64,000 nt of DNA from Streptomyces cavernae. Lineage in GTDB: Bacteria > Actinomycetota > Actinomycetes > Streptomycetales > Streptomycetaceae. Positions 7,876 to 17,671 of this stretch are shown one piece after another (within the stretch, counting starts at the first letter, position 1; the number at the start of each line of letters is the position of its first letter). The translations under genes and the position numbers were made by a program. Location of the stretch: positions 179,155 through 243,154 of the forward strand of contig NZ_RPDJ01000020.1 in NCBI RefSeq assembly GCF_004023625.1. The letters are read 5' to 3'. The notes under the pieces were generated by a model. It was given only the letters and a program-made list of their open reading frames with translations, had not been told where the DNA came from and searched no databases.

Positions 7876-8240
7876 CCCGCCGCGGCTATCGTGCGGGCCG
7901 CCTTCTTGAGCTCGAGATCGCGACGGCGGCGCCGGGCGAGGACCACGCGGCGCTCGGCGGCGGTGAGACCACCCCAGACACCGTAGGGCTCGGGTTGCAG
8001 GAGCGCGTGCTCGCGGCACTCGACCATCACCGGGCAGCGGGCACAGACGCGCTTGGCCGCCTCCTCCCTTGACAGCCGGGCGGCCGTTGGCTCTTTGGAC
8101 GGAGCGAAGAACAGCCCGGCCTCGTCCCTCCGGCACACGGCTTCGGTGTGCCAGGGCGCTTCTTGATCCCTGTCTCGCACTGGCACCCGCTGGGCCACAA
8201 CGGCGGCGACCTGCAGGGACTGATGCGGCGGTTGCAGCAC
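7872..8240 (-). CDS. wblI: WhiB-family iron-sulfur regulator (WblI-like)
   Basis: This 122-residue protein starts at GTG 8240, behind GGAG spaced 6 nt. Four cysteines at residues 36, 66, 69 and 75 (C-x29-C-x2-C-x5-C) would ligate a [4Fe-4S] cluster. The family turn GVWGG is at 87-91, followed by a basic tail (RRRRRDLELKKA) of the kind that contacts DNA. Such proteins usually act with a sigma factor. The name rests on my memory that the streptomycete Wbl protein next to glpX is WblI and should be checked. The stop codon TAG is part of the CTAG end of the adjoining mobile element, so the insertion appears to have left the protein intact. Confidence 0.88.
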   Translation of the reverse strand: MLQPPHQSLQVAAVVAQRVPVRDRDQEAPWHTEAVCRRDEAGLFFAPSKEPTAARLSREEAAKRVCARCPVMVECREHALLQPEPYGVWGGLTAAERRVVLARRRRRDLELKKAARTIAAAG

Positions 8241-8403
8241 GGTCTACTCCTGACGACGGCTTCGCGAGCGAGAGACGATGCAGCAAGGCCTACCCGCTGT
8301 GCGCGTGCCTATGCACTGGGTTCGGAAGCACCGGATTTCTCGCCCCGGAGCTGCCGCTCAGCGCCGGACCAAGCCCCTCCGGCCGTCAGGAAATTCGCAG
8401 TCG

Positions 8404-9108
8404 TCAATGCTTCAGGTATTTGCGCATCTGGGTCCGCGCGTAGCGATGGAGGTCCTCTATCAGCTTTCCACGCTTGGGCTTTGCCTCGATATTGCCCAAT
8501 ACCGCCATACCGTCCACATAAACCACCGGTGCGCCCTGCTGGTCCGAATCGAGGGCGTCCACCTCGAAGTTACCGAGCACTCCCCCGCCGTTCCCACGCA
8601 GCGTGACGTTCTCCGGGACGCGTATCTCCACGTTGCCGAAAACGGAGATGGCCTTGATGACGACCTGTTGGTACTCGAAGATCGCCTCGCTGAGGTCGAT
8701 CTCGACCGAGCCGAAGATCGAGTACACATGCGTACGGCGGCCGACGCGCCAACGGCCCTTGCGGCTGGCCGAACTGAACACGGCCACCACGTTGTCGTCC
8801 ACGACCGCCGGGATGCCCGTGGGGCGGGTGGGCGGCGGCGTGTAGGCGGGCGGGGCCGTGGCCGCGGGCAAGTCGCGTATGAACGGCTCCAGTTCGCCGA
8901 CGGTCTTGGCGCGCAGGACGCCCTCGACCCGCTCGGCGTGCTCCTCGGCGGTGAGACGGCCCTCCGCGAGGGCGTCACGCAGGATGTCCGCGATGCGGTC
9001 GCGGTCGGCGTCCGAGGCGCGCAGTTCGGACCGCGGCACGTCGGCCGTCGCGGCGGGCCGGGGCGCGGTCGGCTCGGGGGTGGCGTCGGTGCGCTTCTGA
9101 AGGTCCAC
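8404..9108 (-). CDS. DUF1707 and LiaF-like domain protein
   Basis: This 234-residue protein starts at GTG 9108. Residues about 25-80 are a DUF1707 domain (RASDADRDRIADILRDALAE then GRLTAEEHAERVEGVLRA), a short helical domain found at the N-terminus of many actinobacterial proteins. The C-terminal half carries the beta-rich LiaF/YvqF-like cell-wall-response repeats (VFGNVEIRVPENV, VLGNFEV, VLGNIEAK). No membrane segment is evident. It may respond to envelope stress, by analogy with LiaF. A TAGGCT hexamer 6 nt before the GTG and no clear ribosome-binding site suggest a leaderless transcript. It is divergent from the class I fumarase gene. Confidence 0.82.
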   Translation of the reverse strand: MDLQKRTDATPEPTAPRPAATADVPRSELRASDADRDRIADILRDALAEGRLTAEEHAERVEGVLRAKTVGELEPFIRDLPAATAPPAYTPPPTRPTGIPAVVDDNVVAVFSSASRKGRWRVGRRTHVYSIFGSVEIDLSEAIFEYQQVVIKAISVFGNVEIRVPENVTLRGNGGGVLGNFEVDALDSDQQGAPVVYVDGMAVLGNIEAKPKRGKLIEDLHRYARTQMRKYLKH

Positions 9109-9309
9109 GGCAGCAGCCTACCGAAACGCGATAGATCGCGACTACCCCATGACCGCCCCTGTGGAAAACCCGCATCCGGTCCGCGGCCCCACCAACCACC
9201 CGCGGAACTGAGCCTTACCTCACAAGCCGACCGTTCTCGTGAGGTTCTACGCTGGTGGGCGCGCCGCCAACGGAGGCCGGCCGTCGTCGTCGAGTGAGGA
9301 ATGGGCGAA

Positions 9310-10977
<1,668 letters not shown>

Positions 10978-11000
10978 CACCACAGCGACACCCCTGCTGG

Positions 11001-11029
11001 AGAGCCCCTGGCCGTCGGCCGGGGGCTCT
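11001..11029. terminator. Hairpin terminator after class I fumarase
   Basis: AGAGCCCC-TGGCC and its complement GGCCG-GGGGCTCT form an imperfect stem around a GTC loop, 24 bp after the fumarase stop. Confidence 0.7.
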
Positions 11030-11137
11030 TGGCAGTCAGGCTGGAAGCCGACATGGAGACCAGCACGCCGCCTGCCTCGGCGACCAGCCCGGGGATCTGC
11101 TCCGCCCGGTGCATCTGGCACACGACGGAGTTGCCCG

Positions 11138-11443
11138 TCACTCCCCCACGATCGCCCGCAACGCCGCCAGGTGGCCGTGGTACGCCTCCTTGCCTCGTGC
11201 GGTGAGGCGCAGCCACACGCGTTGCCGGGTGTCGCGTACCGCCTTGCGCTGTTCGACGTATCCCGCGTCGATGAGGGCGCCGGCGTGCTTGCTCAACACG
11301 GATGCGGACAAGCCGAGTTGTTCCTGCAGTACGCCGAACTCCGCTTCGCCCGCGGTGTCGAGCAGAGCGCAGATGCGCAGCCGGTTGGGTGCGTGGACGA
11401 GGTTGTCGAAGCCGGCCATCGGGTCGGTGTGCTGGGTGGTCAC
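11138..11443 (-). CDS. Winged-helix transcriptional regulator (MarR/ArsR-like)
   Basis: The start GTG 11443 overlaps the stop of the upstream membrane-protein gene by GTGA. The product is 101 residues. It is a single winged-helix domain: LVHAPNRLRICALLDT, then FGVLQEQLGLSASVLSKHAG as the recognition helix region, and a wing around RQRVWLRLTARGKEAY. This type (helix-turn-helix 27 / YczG-like) commonly regulates its own operon with a membrane partner. Three TTTCC/GGAAA dyads at the operon promoter are plausible binding sites. Several upstream in-frame starts exist but would lie wholly inside the preceding gene. Confidence 0.82.
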   Translation of the reverse strand: MTTQHTDPMAGFDNLVHAPNRLRICALLDTAGEAEFGVLQEQLGLSASVLSKHAGALIDAGYVEQRKAVRDTRQRVWLRLTARGKEAYHGHLAALRAIVGE

Positions 11444-11949
11444 GAGGTCTTCCGGTGCAGTCGTACGAAGGCGAGGTGGAAGCCGACGGACACCGCGGCC
11501 GCCACGGCGGAGGCGGCGACGAGCAGCCAGGCCTGGCCGGTGGCACGGAACGCCAGGGCCGAGCCCACGAGCACGGCGGGCAGTCCGGCCATCAGGGGCA
11601 CGGTAGCCCGCCTGGGCAGCACGTCGAACCGGAGCGCCACCCCGGTGCGCTGTTTCCAGGAGTGGGCGGCGACCGAGAACAGTGCCCAGAACGCCGCGGT
11701 GGTCACCAGCAGCGCGGTCACCCAGGCCCAGCGCGGCAGCAGCCATGATCCCTCGGCCACCACACCGCCATAGACGAAGGGGAAGGCGGCGAGATAGGCG
11801 GTCAGGACGGTGGCGAACCAGATCGGCCACGGCGTCGCGGACAGCGCTGCCGTCGACGCCCGGACGCGGTCCGCGTCGGCCAGCGCCGCCCGCGCCTGGT
11901 CCGGAGTCGGAGCGACGGGACGGCCGGAAAAGCTCGCTTCGGTTTCCAT
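11440..11949 (-). CDS. Small membrane protein, operon partner of the regulator
   Basis: The start ATG 11949 (169 residues) was chosen because a well-formed promoter ends 7 nt before it. Four likely membrane segments are visible: IWFATVLTAYLAAFPFVYGG, WAWVTALLVTTAAFWALFSV, VPLMAGLPAVLVGSALAF and WLLVAASAVAAAVSVGF. I do not recognise a catalytic motif. It is co-transcribed and translationally coupled to the winged-helix regulator. Pairs of this type are widespread in actinobacteria, but their role is unclear to me. Confidence 0.78.
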   Translation of the reverse strand: METEASFSGRPVAPTPDQARAALADADRVRASTAALSATPWPIWFATVLTAYLAAFPFVYGGVVAEGSWLLPRWAWVTALLVTTAAFWALFSVAAHSWKQRTGVALRFDVLPRRATVPLMAGLPAVLVGSALAFRATGQAWLLVAASAVAAAVSVGFHLAFVRLHRKTS

Positions 11950-12008
11950 GACGGAAACTCTAGCCCTGACTTTCCGATGCGACAACAGAAGATTTTCCGT
12001 ATCGGAAA
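11942..12008 (-). promoter_or_regulatory. Leaderless promoter with overlapping dyad operators
   Basis: On the minus strand TTGTCG (11980-11985) and TAGAGT (11957-11962) are 17 bp apart, and the ATG at 11949 begins 7 nt after the -10, so transcription probably starts at the start codon. Flanking and overlapping it are TTTCCG-TAT-CGGAAA (11994-12008), a half-site CTTTCCGATG (11970-11979 region), and GTTTCC-ATGAC-GGAAAC (11942-11958). These are likely operators for the regulator encoded downstream. Confidence 0.65.
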
Positions 12009-12080
12009 GACAGATGGGGAACCCGAGCGGGGAATACGTCCCGGCAGCACCGCGCTCACGTCCCCGGAGGTACGACAACG

Positions 12081-13490
12081 ATGACCACCCAGGCCGAAGA
12101 CGGCGACCAGCAGTTCCGCATCGAGCACGACTCCATGGGCGAGGTCCGGGTCCCCGCCCACGCCAAGTGGCGGGCCCAGACACAGCGGGCCGTGGAGAAC
12201 TTCCCCGTCTCCGGGCAGCGCCTGGAGCGCGCGCACATCCAGGCCCTGGCGCGGATCAAGGGAGCCGCGGCCAAGGTGAACGCCGAGTTGGGGGTGCTCG
12301 ACAAGGACATCGCCGACGCCATCGCGGACGCCGCCGCAGAGGTCGCCGACGGGCGGTGGGACGAGCACTTCCCGGTGGACGTGTTCCAGACGGGGTCCGG
12401 GACCTCGTCCAACATGAACACCAACGAGGTGCTCGCCACGCTCGCCACCGAGCGGCTGGGGCGGGACGTCCACCCCAACGACCACGTCAACGCGTCACAG
12501 TCGTCCAACGACGTCTTCCCGTCGTCCATCCACATCGCCGCCACCGCCGCCGTCACCCATGACCTGATCCCGGCCCTGGAGCACCTCGCCGCCGCCCTGG
12601 AGCGCAAGGCGGAGGAGTTCGCCGATGTGGTGAAGTCGGGGCGGACCCATCTGATGGACGCCACGCCCGTGACACTCGGGCAGGAGTTCGGGGGATACGC
12701 CGCCCAGGTGCGGTACGGGATCGAGCGGCTCCGGGCGTCCCTGCCGCGGCTCGCCGAGCTGCCGCTGGGCGGCACCGCCGTGGGCACGGGCATCAACACG
12801 CCGCCCGGGTTCTCCGCCGCCGTGATCGAGGAGGTCGCCCGGGTCACCGGGCTGCCGCTCACCGAGGCCCGCAACCACTTCGAGGCACAGGGCGCCCGGG
12901 ACGGGATCGTGGAGACCAGCGGGCAGCTGCGGACCATCGCCGTGGGGCTGACGAAGATCGCCAACGATCTGCGGTGGATGGCCTCCGGGCCCCGGACCGG
13001 GCTAGCCGAGATCCGTCTGCCGGATCTGCAGCCGGGCTCGTCGATCATGCCGGGGAAGGTCAACCCCGTCATCCCCGAGGTGGTGCTCATGGTCGCCGCG
13101 CAGGTGACCGGGAACGACACGACCGTCGCCACCGCCGGCGCGGCCGGCAACTTCGAGCTCAACGTGATGCTGCCGGTGATCGCGAAGAACGTCCTGGAAT
13201 CCGTCCGGCTGCTCGCGAACGTCTCGCGGCTGCTGGCCGACCGGACCGTCGACGGGATCGCCGCGGACCGGGAGCGGACCCGCGAGTACGCGGAGTCGTC
13301 GCCGTCCGTCGTCACACCGCTCAACAAGTACATCGGCTACGAGGAGGCCGCCAAGGTCGCCAAGAGGTCGCTCGCCGAGCGGAAGACCATCCGGGAGGTG
13401 GTCCTGGAGTCCGGGTACGTCGACCGCGGCGACCTGACCCTGGAACAACTCGACGAGGCGCTTGATGTCCTGCGGATGACGCATCCGTAA
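12081..13490 (+). CDS. fumC: Class II fumarate hydratase
   Basis: This 469-residue protein starts at ATG 12081, with GGAGG about 10 nt upstream. The fumarase/aspartase superfamily signature GSSIMPGKVNP is at about residues 319-329. Other conserved blocks are GSGTSSNMNTNEVLA, NDHVNASQSSNDVFPSS and TPVTLGQEFGGYA. It is the oxygen-stable, iron-independent tetrameric enzyme of the citric acid cycle. The operator region of the preceding divergent pair lies about 70 bp upstream and could also influence it. Confidence 0.95.
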   Translation: MTTQAEDGDQQFRIEHDSMGEVRVPAHAKWRAQTQRAVENFPVSGQRLERAHIQALARIKGAAAKVNAELGVLDKDIADAIADAAAEVADGRWDEHFPVDVFQTGSGTSSNMNTNEVLATLATERLGRDVHPNDHVNASQSSNDVFPSSIHIAATAAVTHDLIPALEHLAAALERKAEEFADVVKSGRTHLMDATPVTLGQEFGGYAAQVRYGIERLRASLPRLAELPLGGTAVGTGINTPPGFSAAVIEEVARVTGLPLTEARNHFEAQGARDGIVETSGQLRTIAVGLTKIANDLRWMASGPRTGLAEIRLPDLQPGSSIMPGKVNPVIPEVVLMVAAQVTGNDTTVATAGAAGNFELNVMLPVIAKNVLESVRLLANVSRLLADRTVDGIAADRERTREYAESSPSVVTPLNKYIGYEEAAKVAKRSLAERKTIREVVLESGYVDRGDLTLEQLDEALDVLRMTHP

Positions 13491-13563
13491 AACCCTCCGG
13501 CCCAAGGGGGCAACCGCGATGTGCACCGCAGCGTCGTATGCACATGGCACCTAATATCTGGTC

Positions 13564-14268
13564 ATGACGGACGGTGATGCGGTGACGGTGACGGTGACGC
13601 AAGGCGAGCGAGCCGATTCGGGTGGGCGCTGGGCGCCCGGGGACCGGATCCTGTGGAGGTACCGCGAGAACGGCGGTCCCGAGGTCCACATCTGCCGTCC
13701 GGTGACCGTCGTCCAGGACACCGCGGACCTCCTGGCGGTGTGGATGGCACCGGGCACGGAGTGCATCAGGCCCGTGCTCGCCGACGGCACCCCCGTGGGG
13801 GCGGAGCCGCTGGAGTCCCGTTACGCCAAACCGCGCACGGTGCGGCGCGGCCGCTGGTTCGGCGCGGGTGTGCTGAAGCTGGCCCGGCCGGGCGACGCCT
13901 GGTCGGTCTGGCTGTTCTGGGAACCGGGCTGGCGGTTCAAGAACTGGTACGTCAACCTCGAGGAGCCGTTGGCCCGTTGGGCCGGCGGGGTGGACTCCGA
14001 GGACCATTTCCTGGACATCTCGGTGCACCCGGACCGCAGCTGGCGGTGGCTCGACGAGGACGAGTTCGACCAGGCGCAGCGGGCCGGACTGATGGACGCC
14101 CGGCTCGCGGCGGGGGTACGGCGTGCGGGGCTGGCGGCGGTCGAGGTGATCGAGGCGTGGGGCTCGCCGTTCTCCGACGGTTGGCAGCACTGGCGTCCCG
14201 ATCCGGAGTGGTCTGTACCATCGCTGCCGGACGACTGGGATCGCACACCGGCGCATCTGGCCTCATGA
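13564..14268 (+). CDS. DUF402 domain protein
   Basis: This 234-residue protein starts at ATG 13564. The central region (WLFWEPGWRFKNWYVNLEEP, then ISVHPDRSWRWLDEDEF) is characteristic of DUF402. This fold is shared with FAU-1-type RNA-binding proteins and nucleoside di/triphosphate phosphatases; the DxD/E acidic cluster (DEDEF) may bind metal. TAATAT at 13552-13557 lies 6 nt before the ATG with no Shine-Dalgarno sequence, so it may be leaderless. The biochemical role in streptomycetes is not established to my knowledge. Confidence 0.82.
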   Translation: MTDGDAVTVTVTQGERADSGGRWAPGDRILWRYRENGGPEVHICRPVTVVQDTADLLAVWMAPGTECIRPVLADGTPVGAEPLESRYAKPRTVRRGRWFGAGVLKLARPGDAWSVWLFWEPGWRFKNWYVNLEEPLARWAGGVDSEDHFLDISVHPDRSWRWLDEDEFDQAQRAGLMDARLAAGVRRAGLAAVEVIEAWGSPFSDGWQHWRPDPEWSVPSLPDDWDRTPAHLAS

Positions 14269-14386
14269 GACCCTTGATGCGCCCCCGTGGTACAACCGTA
14301 GGATCGTCCTCCGCAAAGGGTTGCAGGGCACAACTCCCGGAGCATGCGCTGGGCCTGACCAAATGTCACCGAGGGGCGGCAGGGAC

Positions 14387-15130
14387 GTGAGCGAGGGGCG
14401 CAACGGGCACGAGGGGTACGAAGGGTACGGCGTGAGACCGGACCGTACCGGCCAGGCGGAGGCCTTCGACGCCATCGGCGCCCGGTACGACCAGGCATAC
14501 CCGCACAAAGAGGGCCAGTTGGCGGCCGGCCGGTGGCTCATCGAGTCGCTCCCGGCCGGATCGCGCATACTGGACGTCGGATGCGGCACGGGACTGCCGA
14601 CGGCTCGTCAACTCACCGACACGGGACACTCGGTGGTGGGTGTCGACCTGTCCACCGGCATGCTGGAGCTGGCCGCGAGGAACGTGCCGGAGGCGGAGTT
14701 GCTGCACCGCGATGTGGCCTCACTCAGGGCCGAAGGGCCGGGCGGCCTGGGCCGGTTCGACGCCATCACCTGTTTCTTCACTCTGCTTATGCTGCCCCGT
14801 GACGAGATCCCTTACGCACTGCGGCAGTTCCACCGGCTGCTCGAGCCCGGAGGACTGCTCGCGCTCTCGATGGTCGAGGCCGAGCTGGACGACACGGAGA
14901 TTCCGTTCCTGGGACACACGGTCCGGGTATCGGGTTTCCTGCGGGACGAACTGCGCCGGGTCGTGTGCGAGACAGGCTTCGAGATCGCCGGGGAGAGCTC
15001 GTACGCCTACGCACCGGAGAGCAACCAAGCTTCCCCGAGCTCTCGGCTTCCCTCGACCGGGGGGACCCCCGTGAGCAGGGGAGACCCCATTCCTGAGCAC
15101 CAGCTGTTCCTCAACTGCCGACGCACCTGA
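14387..15130 (+). CDS. Class I SAM-dependent methyltransferase
   Basis: I prefer GTG 14387 (247 residues), 1 nt after AGGGA; a GTG near 14432 is possible. Motif I is ILDVGCGTGLPTARQL and motif II is VVGVDLSTGMLELA, with RFDAITCFFTLLMLP as motif IV. It is a typical small-molecule or unknown-substrate Rossmann methyltransferase. The last 35 residues are odd. Between YAPESNQ and PEHQLFLNCRR lies about 21 residues (ASPSSRLPSTGGTPVSRGDP and one more) that are translated from a dispersed repeat. This looks like an in-frame insertion into a surface position just before the final strand. Confidence 0.85.
   Translation: MSEGRNGHEGYEGYGVRPDRTGQAEAFDAIGARYDQAYPHKEGQLAAGRWLIESLPAGSRILDVGCGTGLPTARQLTDTGHSVVGVDLSTGMLELAARNVPEAELLHRDVASLRAEGPGGLGRFDAITCFFTLLMLPRDEIPYALRQFHRLLEPGGLLALSMVEAELDDTEIPFLGHTVRVSGFLRDELRRVVCETGFEIAGESSYAYAPESNQASPSSRLPSTGGTPVSRGDPIPEHQLFLNCRRT
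15028..15090 (+). repeat. Dispersed repeat inserted in frame in a coding sequence
   Basis: The stretch CCCCGAGCTCTCGGCTTCCC through GGGGGGACCCCC is a longer version of the CCCCAAGCTCTTCGAGC/GGGGGACCCCC block seen twice in the element at 7652-7875 and again near 58.95-59.05 kb. It is 63 bp long, a multiple of three, and contains no stop codon in the methyltransferase frame. Confidence 0.65.
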
Positions 15131-15163
15131 TACAAGTCGCGTACGGCGCGCAGCCCCGGACGG

Positions 15164-17470
15164 ATGGATTCGACACGCGTGACGGAGCACCCCACACCGC
15201 ATGAGCACCGCCAGCCGAGCGCTGTGCGGCCCCCCGCCCCCGCGGACGCCCGCGGGGCGCTCCTGCGTACCCCGGAGCCACCCATGCCCCCCACGGCGGC
15301 GGCCTTACCAGCTCAGGCCCGCACCGGGGAGCCGGCGCCCGAAGCCGCTCAGTGCCCCGCCACGGGGCTGCCGCTGAGCGGGAGCACCGCGGGCGGCACA
15401 CCGGCCGCCGCGGGCGATACGCCGGTCGTGGCGGGCCCCCAGCCCGGTGCGCAGGGCGCCGCCGCTGCCGTGCCCGCCGGCGGGCACACGCCCTCCGGGG
15501 CGTCCACAGGCGGCAACCACGGCCCGTCGGGCGCTCCCGCGTCCGTGGGCCCGTCCGGGGTGCCGGTGCCGCCCGGCCCGGAGCACTCCCAGCCCTCGGA
15601 CGCCGAACCCGACCCGCACCGGCCGCGGCCCGCGCACACCGGAGTGCCGGTGCAGCCCGGCGCGGAGACGGGACACTCCGAGCACTCGGAACACTCGGAA
15701 CACTCGGACGGCAACGCTCCCGGCGGACTGGAGCGGCGGACCGGGCAGGCGCTGCCGGCCGGGCCCATGCCGATGCGGCGTGACGGCGACCGGCTGCGGT
15801 TCGTCGGCGCCGCCACCAGGCGGATCGCCCGCGGCATAGACCTCGACGAGATCGTGATGGGGCTGTGCCGGGCCACGGTGCCGACCTTCTCCGACGCGAT
15901 CCTGGTCTATCTGCGCGATCCGCTGCCGGTCGGCGACGAGCGGCCCACCGGCCCCATGGTGCTGCGGCTGCGCCGCTCGGACCGGATCCCGGAGGACCGG
16001 GACACCGACGGCGGATTCATGGCCGCGGTGCAGCAGCCGGAGCCGGACCTCGCGGTCAGCTCCGATCTGTGCGAGGTGCGGATCGGCGGTGCGCTCGCCG
16101 AAGTGCTGCGCGGGGTACGGCCCGTCTTCGCGGACGCGCCCACGGCCCGGGCGGCGCTGCCCGAGCTGCTCGGCGAGGACTTCGCGGTGCCCGGCGGTCA
16201 GCGGGCCATCCTGGCTCCGCTGCGCGGCCGCAGACGGGTCATCGGTGCCGCGCTGTTCCTGCGCCGGCCGGACCGTCCGGCCTTCGAGACGGACGACCTG
16301 CTGGTCGCGGCCCAGCTCGCCACGCACAGCGCGCTCGGCATCGACAAGGCGGTGCTCTACGGCCGTGAGGCGTATATCGCCGACGAGTTGCAGCGCACGA
16401 TGCTGCCGGAGACGCTGCCGCGCCCCACGGGCGTGCGGCTGGCGTCCCGTTATCTGCCCGCGGCGGAGACCGCGCGGGTGGGCGGCGACTGGTACGACGC
16501 GATCCCGCTGCCCGGCAGCCGGGTCGCCCTCGTCGTCGGCGATGTCATGGGCCACTCCATGACGTCCGCCGCGATCATGGGTCAGCTGCGCACCACCGCG
16601 CAGACGCTGGCCGGACTGGACCTGCCGCCGCAGGAGGTGCTGCATCACCTCGACGAGCAGGCCCAGCGGCTCGGCACCGACCGGATGGCGACCTGCCTGT
16701 ACGCCGTCTATGACCCGGTCTCGCACCGCATCACCATCGCCAACGCCGGTCATCCGCCGCCCGTGCTGCTGCATCTGGGCGGCCGGGCCGAGGTGTTGCG
16801 GGTGCCGCCGGGTGCCCCGATCGGCGTGGGCGGAGTGGACTTCGAGGCGGTGGAGCTGGACGCGCCCGCCGGGGCCACGCTGCTGCTCTACACCGACGGC
16901 CTGGTCGAGTCCCGCCTCCGGGACGTCTGGACGGGCATAGAGCAGCTGCGCGAACGGCTTGCCGCCACCGCCCAGCTGACGGGCGCCGACCATCCGCCGC
17001 CGCTCGAGGCGCTGTGCGACGAGGTGCTCGACATGCTCGGCCCGGGCGACCGGGACGACGACATCGCGCTGCTCGCCGCCCGCTTCGACGGGATCGCGCC
17101 GAGCGATGTGGCCTACTGGCACCTGGAGCCGGAGGACGCGGCACCCGGCAAGGCCCGCCGGCTGGCCCGCAAGGCGCTGTCGCGCTGGGACATGGAGGAC
17201 CTGAGCGACTCCGTGGAGCTGCTCGTCAGTGAGGTGGTCACGAACGCGGTGCGGTACGCCTCGCGGCCGGTCACCCTGCGGCTGCTGCGTACGGACGTGC
17301 TGCGCTGCGAGGTCGGCGACGACGTGCCGCAGCTGCCGCGCCTGCGCCAGGCCCGCGCCACCGATGAGGGCGGGCGCGGGCTGTACCTGGTGAACAAGCT
17401 GGCCCGGCGGTGGGGCGCGACCCGGCTCAGCACCGGGAAGGTGGTCTGGTTCGAGCTGAACCAGGGATGA
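15164..17470 (+). CDS. GAF-SpoIIE-HATPase protein phosphatase (PP2C type)
   Basis: This 768-residue protein starts at ATG 15164. Residues 1-200 are disordered, rich in Pro, Ala and Gly, with a GHSEHSEHSEHSDG repeat. A GAF-like sensor spans about 215-395. A SpoIIE/PP2C phosphatase domain spans about 407-644 (ARVGGDWYDAI, VVGDVMGHSMTSA, LYTDGLVESR, DDIALLAARF provide the metal-binding aspartates). An anti-sigma-type histidine-kinase-like ATPase follows (N-box ELLVSEVVTNAVRYA, G-box DEGGRGLYLVNKLA). Such proteins dephosphorylate anti-anti-sigma factors, and the ATPase domain may phosphorylate them, so this is probably a two-way switch controlling an alternative sigma factor. Cytoplasmic. It is followed at once by a hairpin terminator. 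Confidence 0.9.
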   Translation: MDSTRVTEHPTPHEHRQPSAVRPPAPADARGALLRTPEPPMPPTAAALPAQARTGEPAPEAAQCPATGLPLSGSTAGGTPAAAGDTPVVAGPQPGAQGAAAAVPAGGHTPSGASTGGNHGPSGAPASVGPSGVPVPPGPEHSQPSDAEPDPHRPRPAHTGVPVQPGAETGHSEHSEHSEHSDGNAPGGLERRTGQALPAGPMPMRRDGDRLRFVGAATRRIARGIDLDEIVMGLCRATVPTFSDAILVYLRDPLPVGDERPTGPMVLRLRRSDRIPEDRDTDGGFMAAVQQPEPDLAVSSDLCEVRIGGALAEVLRGVRPVFADAPTARAALPELLGEDFAVPGGQRAILAPLRGRRRVIGAALFLRRPDRPAFETDDLLVAAQLATHSALGIDKAVLYGREAYIADELQRTMLPETLPRPTGVRLASRYLPAAETARVGGDWYDAIPLPGSRVALVVGDVMGHSMTSAAIMGQLRTTAQTLAGLDLPPQEVLHHLDEQAQRLGTDRMATCLYAVYDPVSHRITIANAGHPPPVLLHLGGRAEVLRVPPGAPIGVGGVDFEAVELDAPAGATLLLYTDGLVESRLRDVWTGIEQLRERLAATAQLTGADHPPPLEALCDEVLDMLGPGDRDDDIALLAARFDGIAPSDVAYWHLEPEDAAPGKARRLARKALSRWDMEDLSDSVELLVSEVVTNAVRYASRPVTLRLLRTDVLRCEVGDDVPQLPRLRQARATDEGGRGLYLVNKLARRWGATRLSTGKVVWFELNQG

Positions 17471-17472
17471 GG

Positions 17473-17496
17473 CGCCGGGGGCCGACGCCCCCGGCG
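17473..17496 (+). terminator. Hairpin terminator after the SpoIIE-type phosphatase
   Basis: CGCCGGGGGC and GCCCCCGGCG form a 10-bp stem around CGAC, starting 3 nt after the stop codon. Confidence 0.7.
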
Positions 17497-17612
17497 GCCT
17501 GGTCGCCCGCGCGGCCGAGCGCGTCCTCCTGGTCGGCGGCGGCCTCGACCCCAGCGGCGGCGAGCAGGTGCGGCCGCGTCGGCACCCTCAGCGGCGACTG
17601 CGGGTCTTCCGC

Positions 17613-17656
17613 ACACAAGGGCGCCCGGAGCCGTCTGGCTCCGGGCGCCCTTGTGT
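17613..17656. terminator. Strong bidirectional terminator (20-bp stem)
   Basis: A perfect 20-bp inverted repeat beginning ACACAAGGGCGCCCGG has a 4-nt GTCT loop. It lies between the convergent phosphatase and penicillin-binding protein genes, 16 bp from the stop of the latter. Confidence 0.85.
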
Positions 17657-17671
17657 CGTTGCCGCGGGGGG

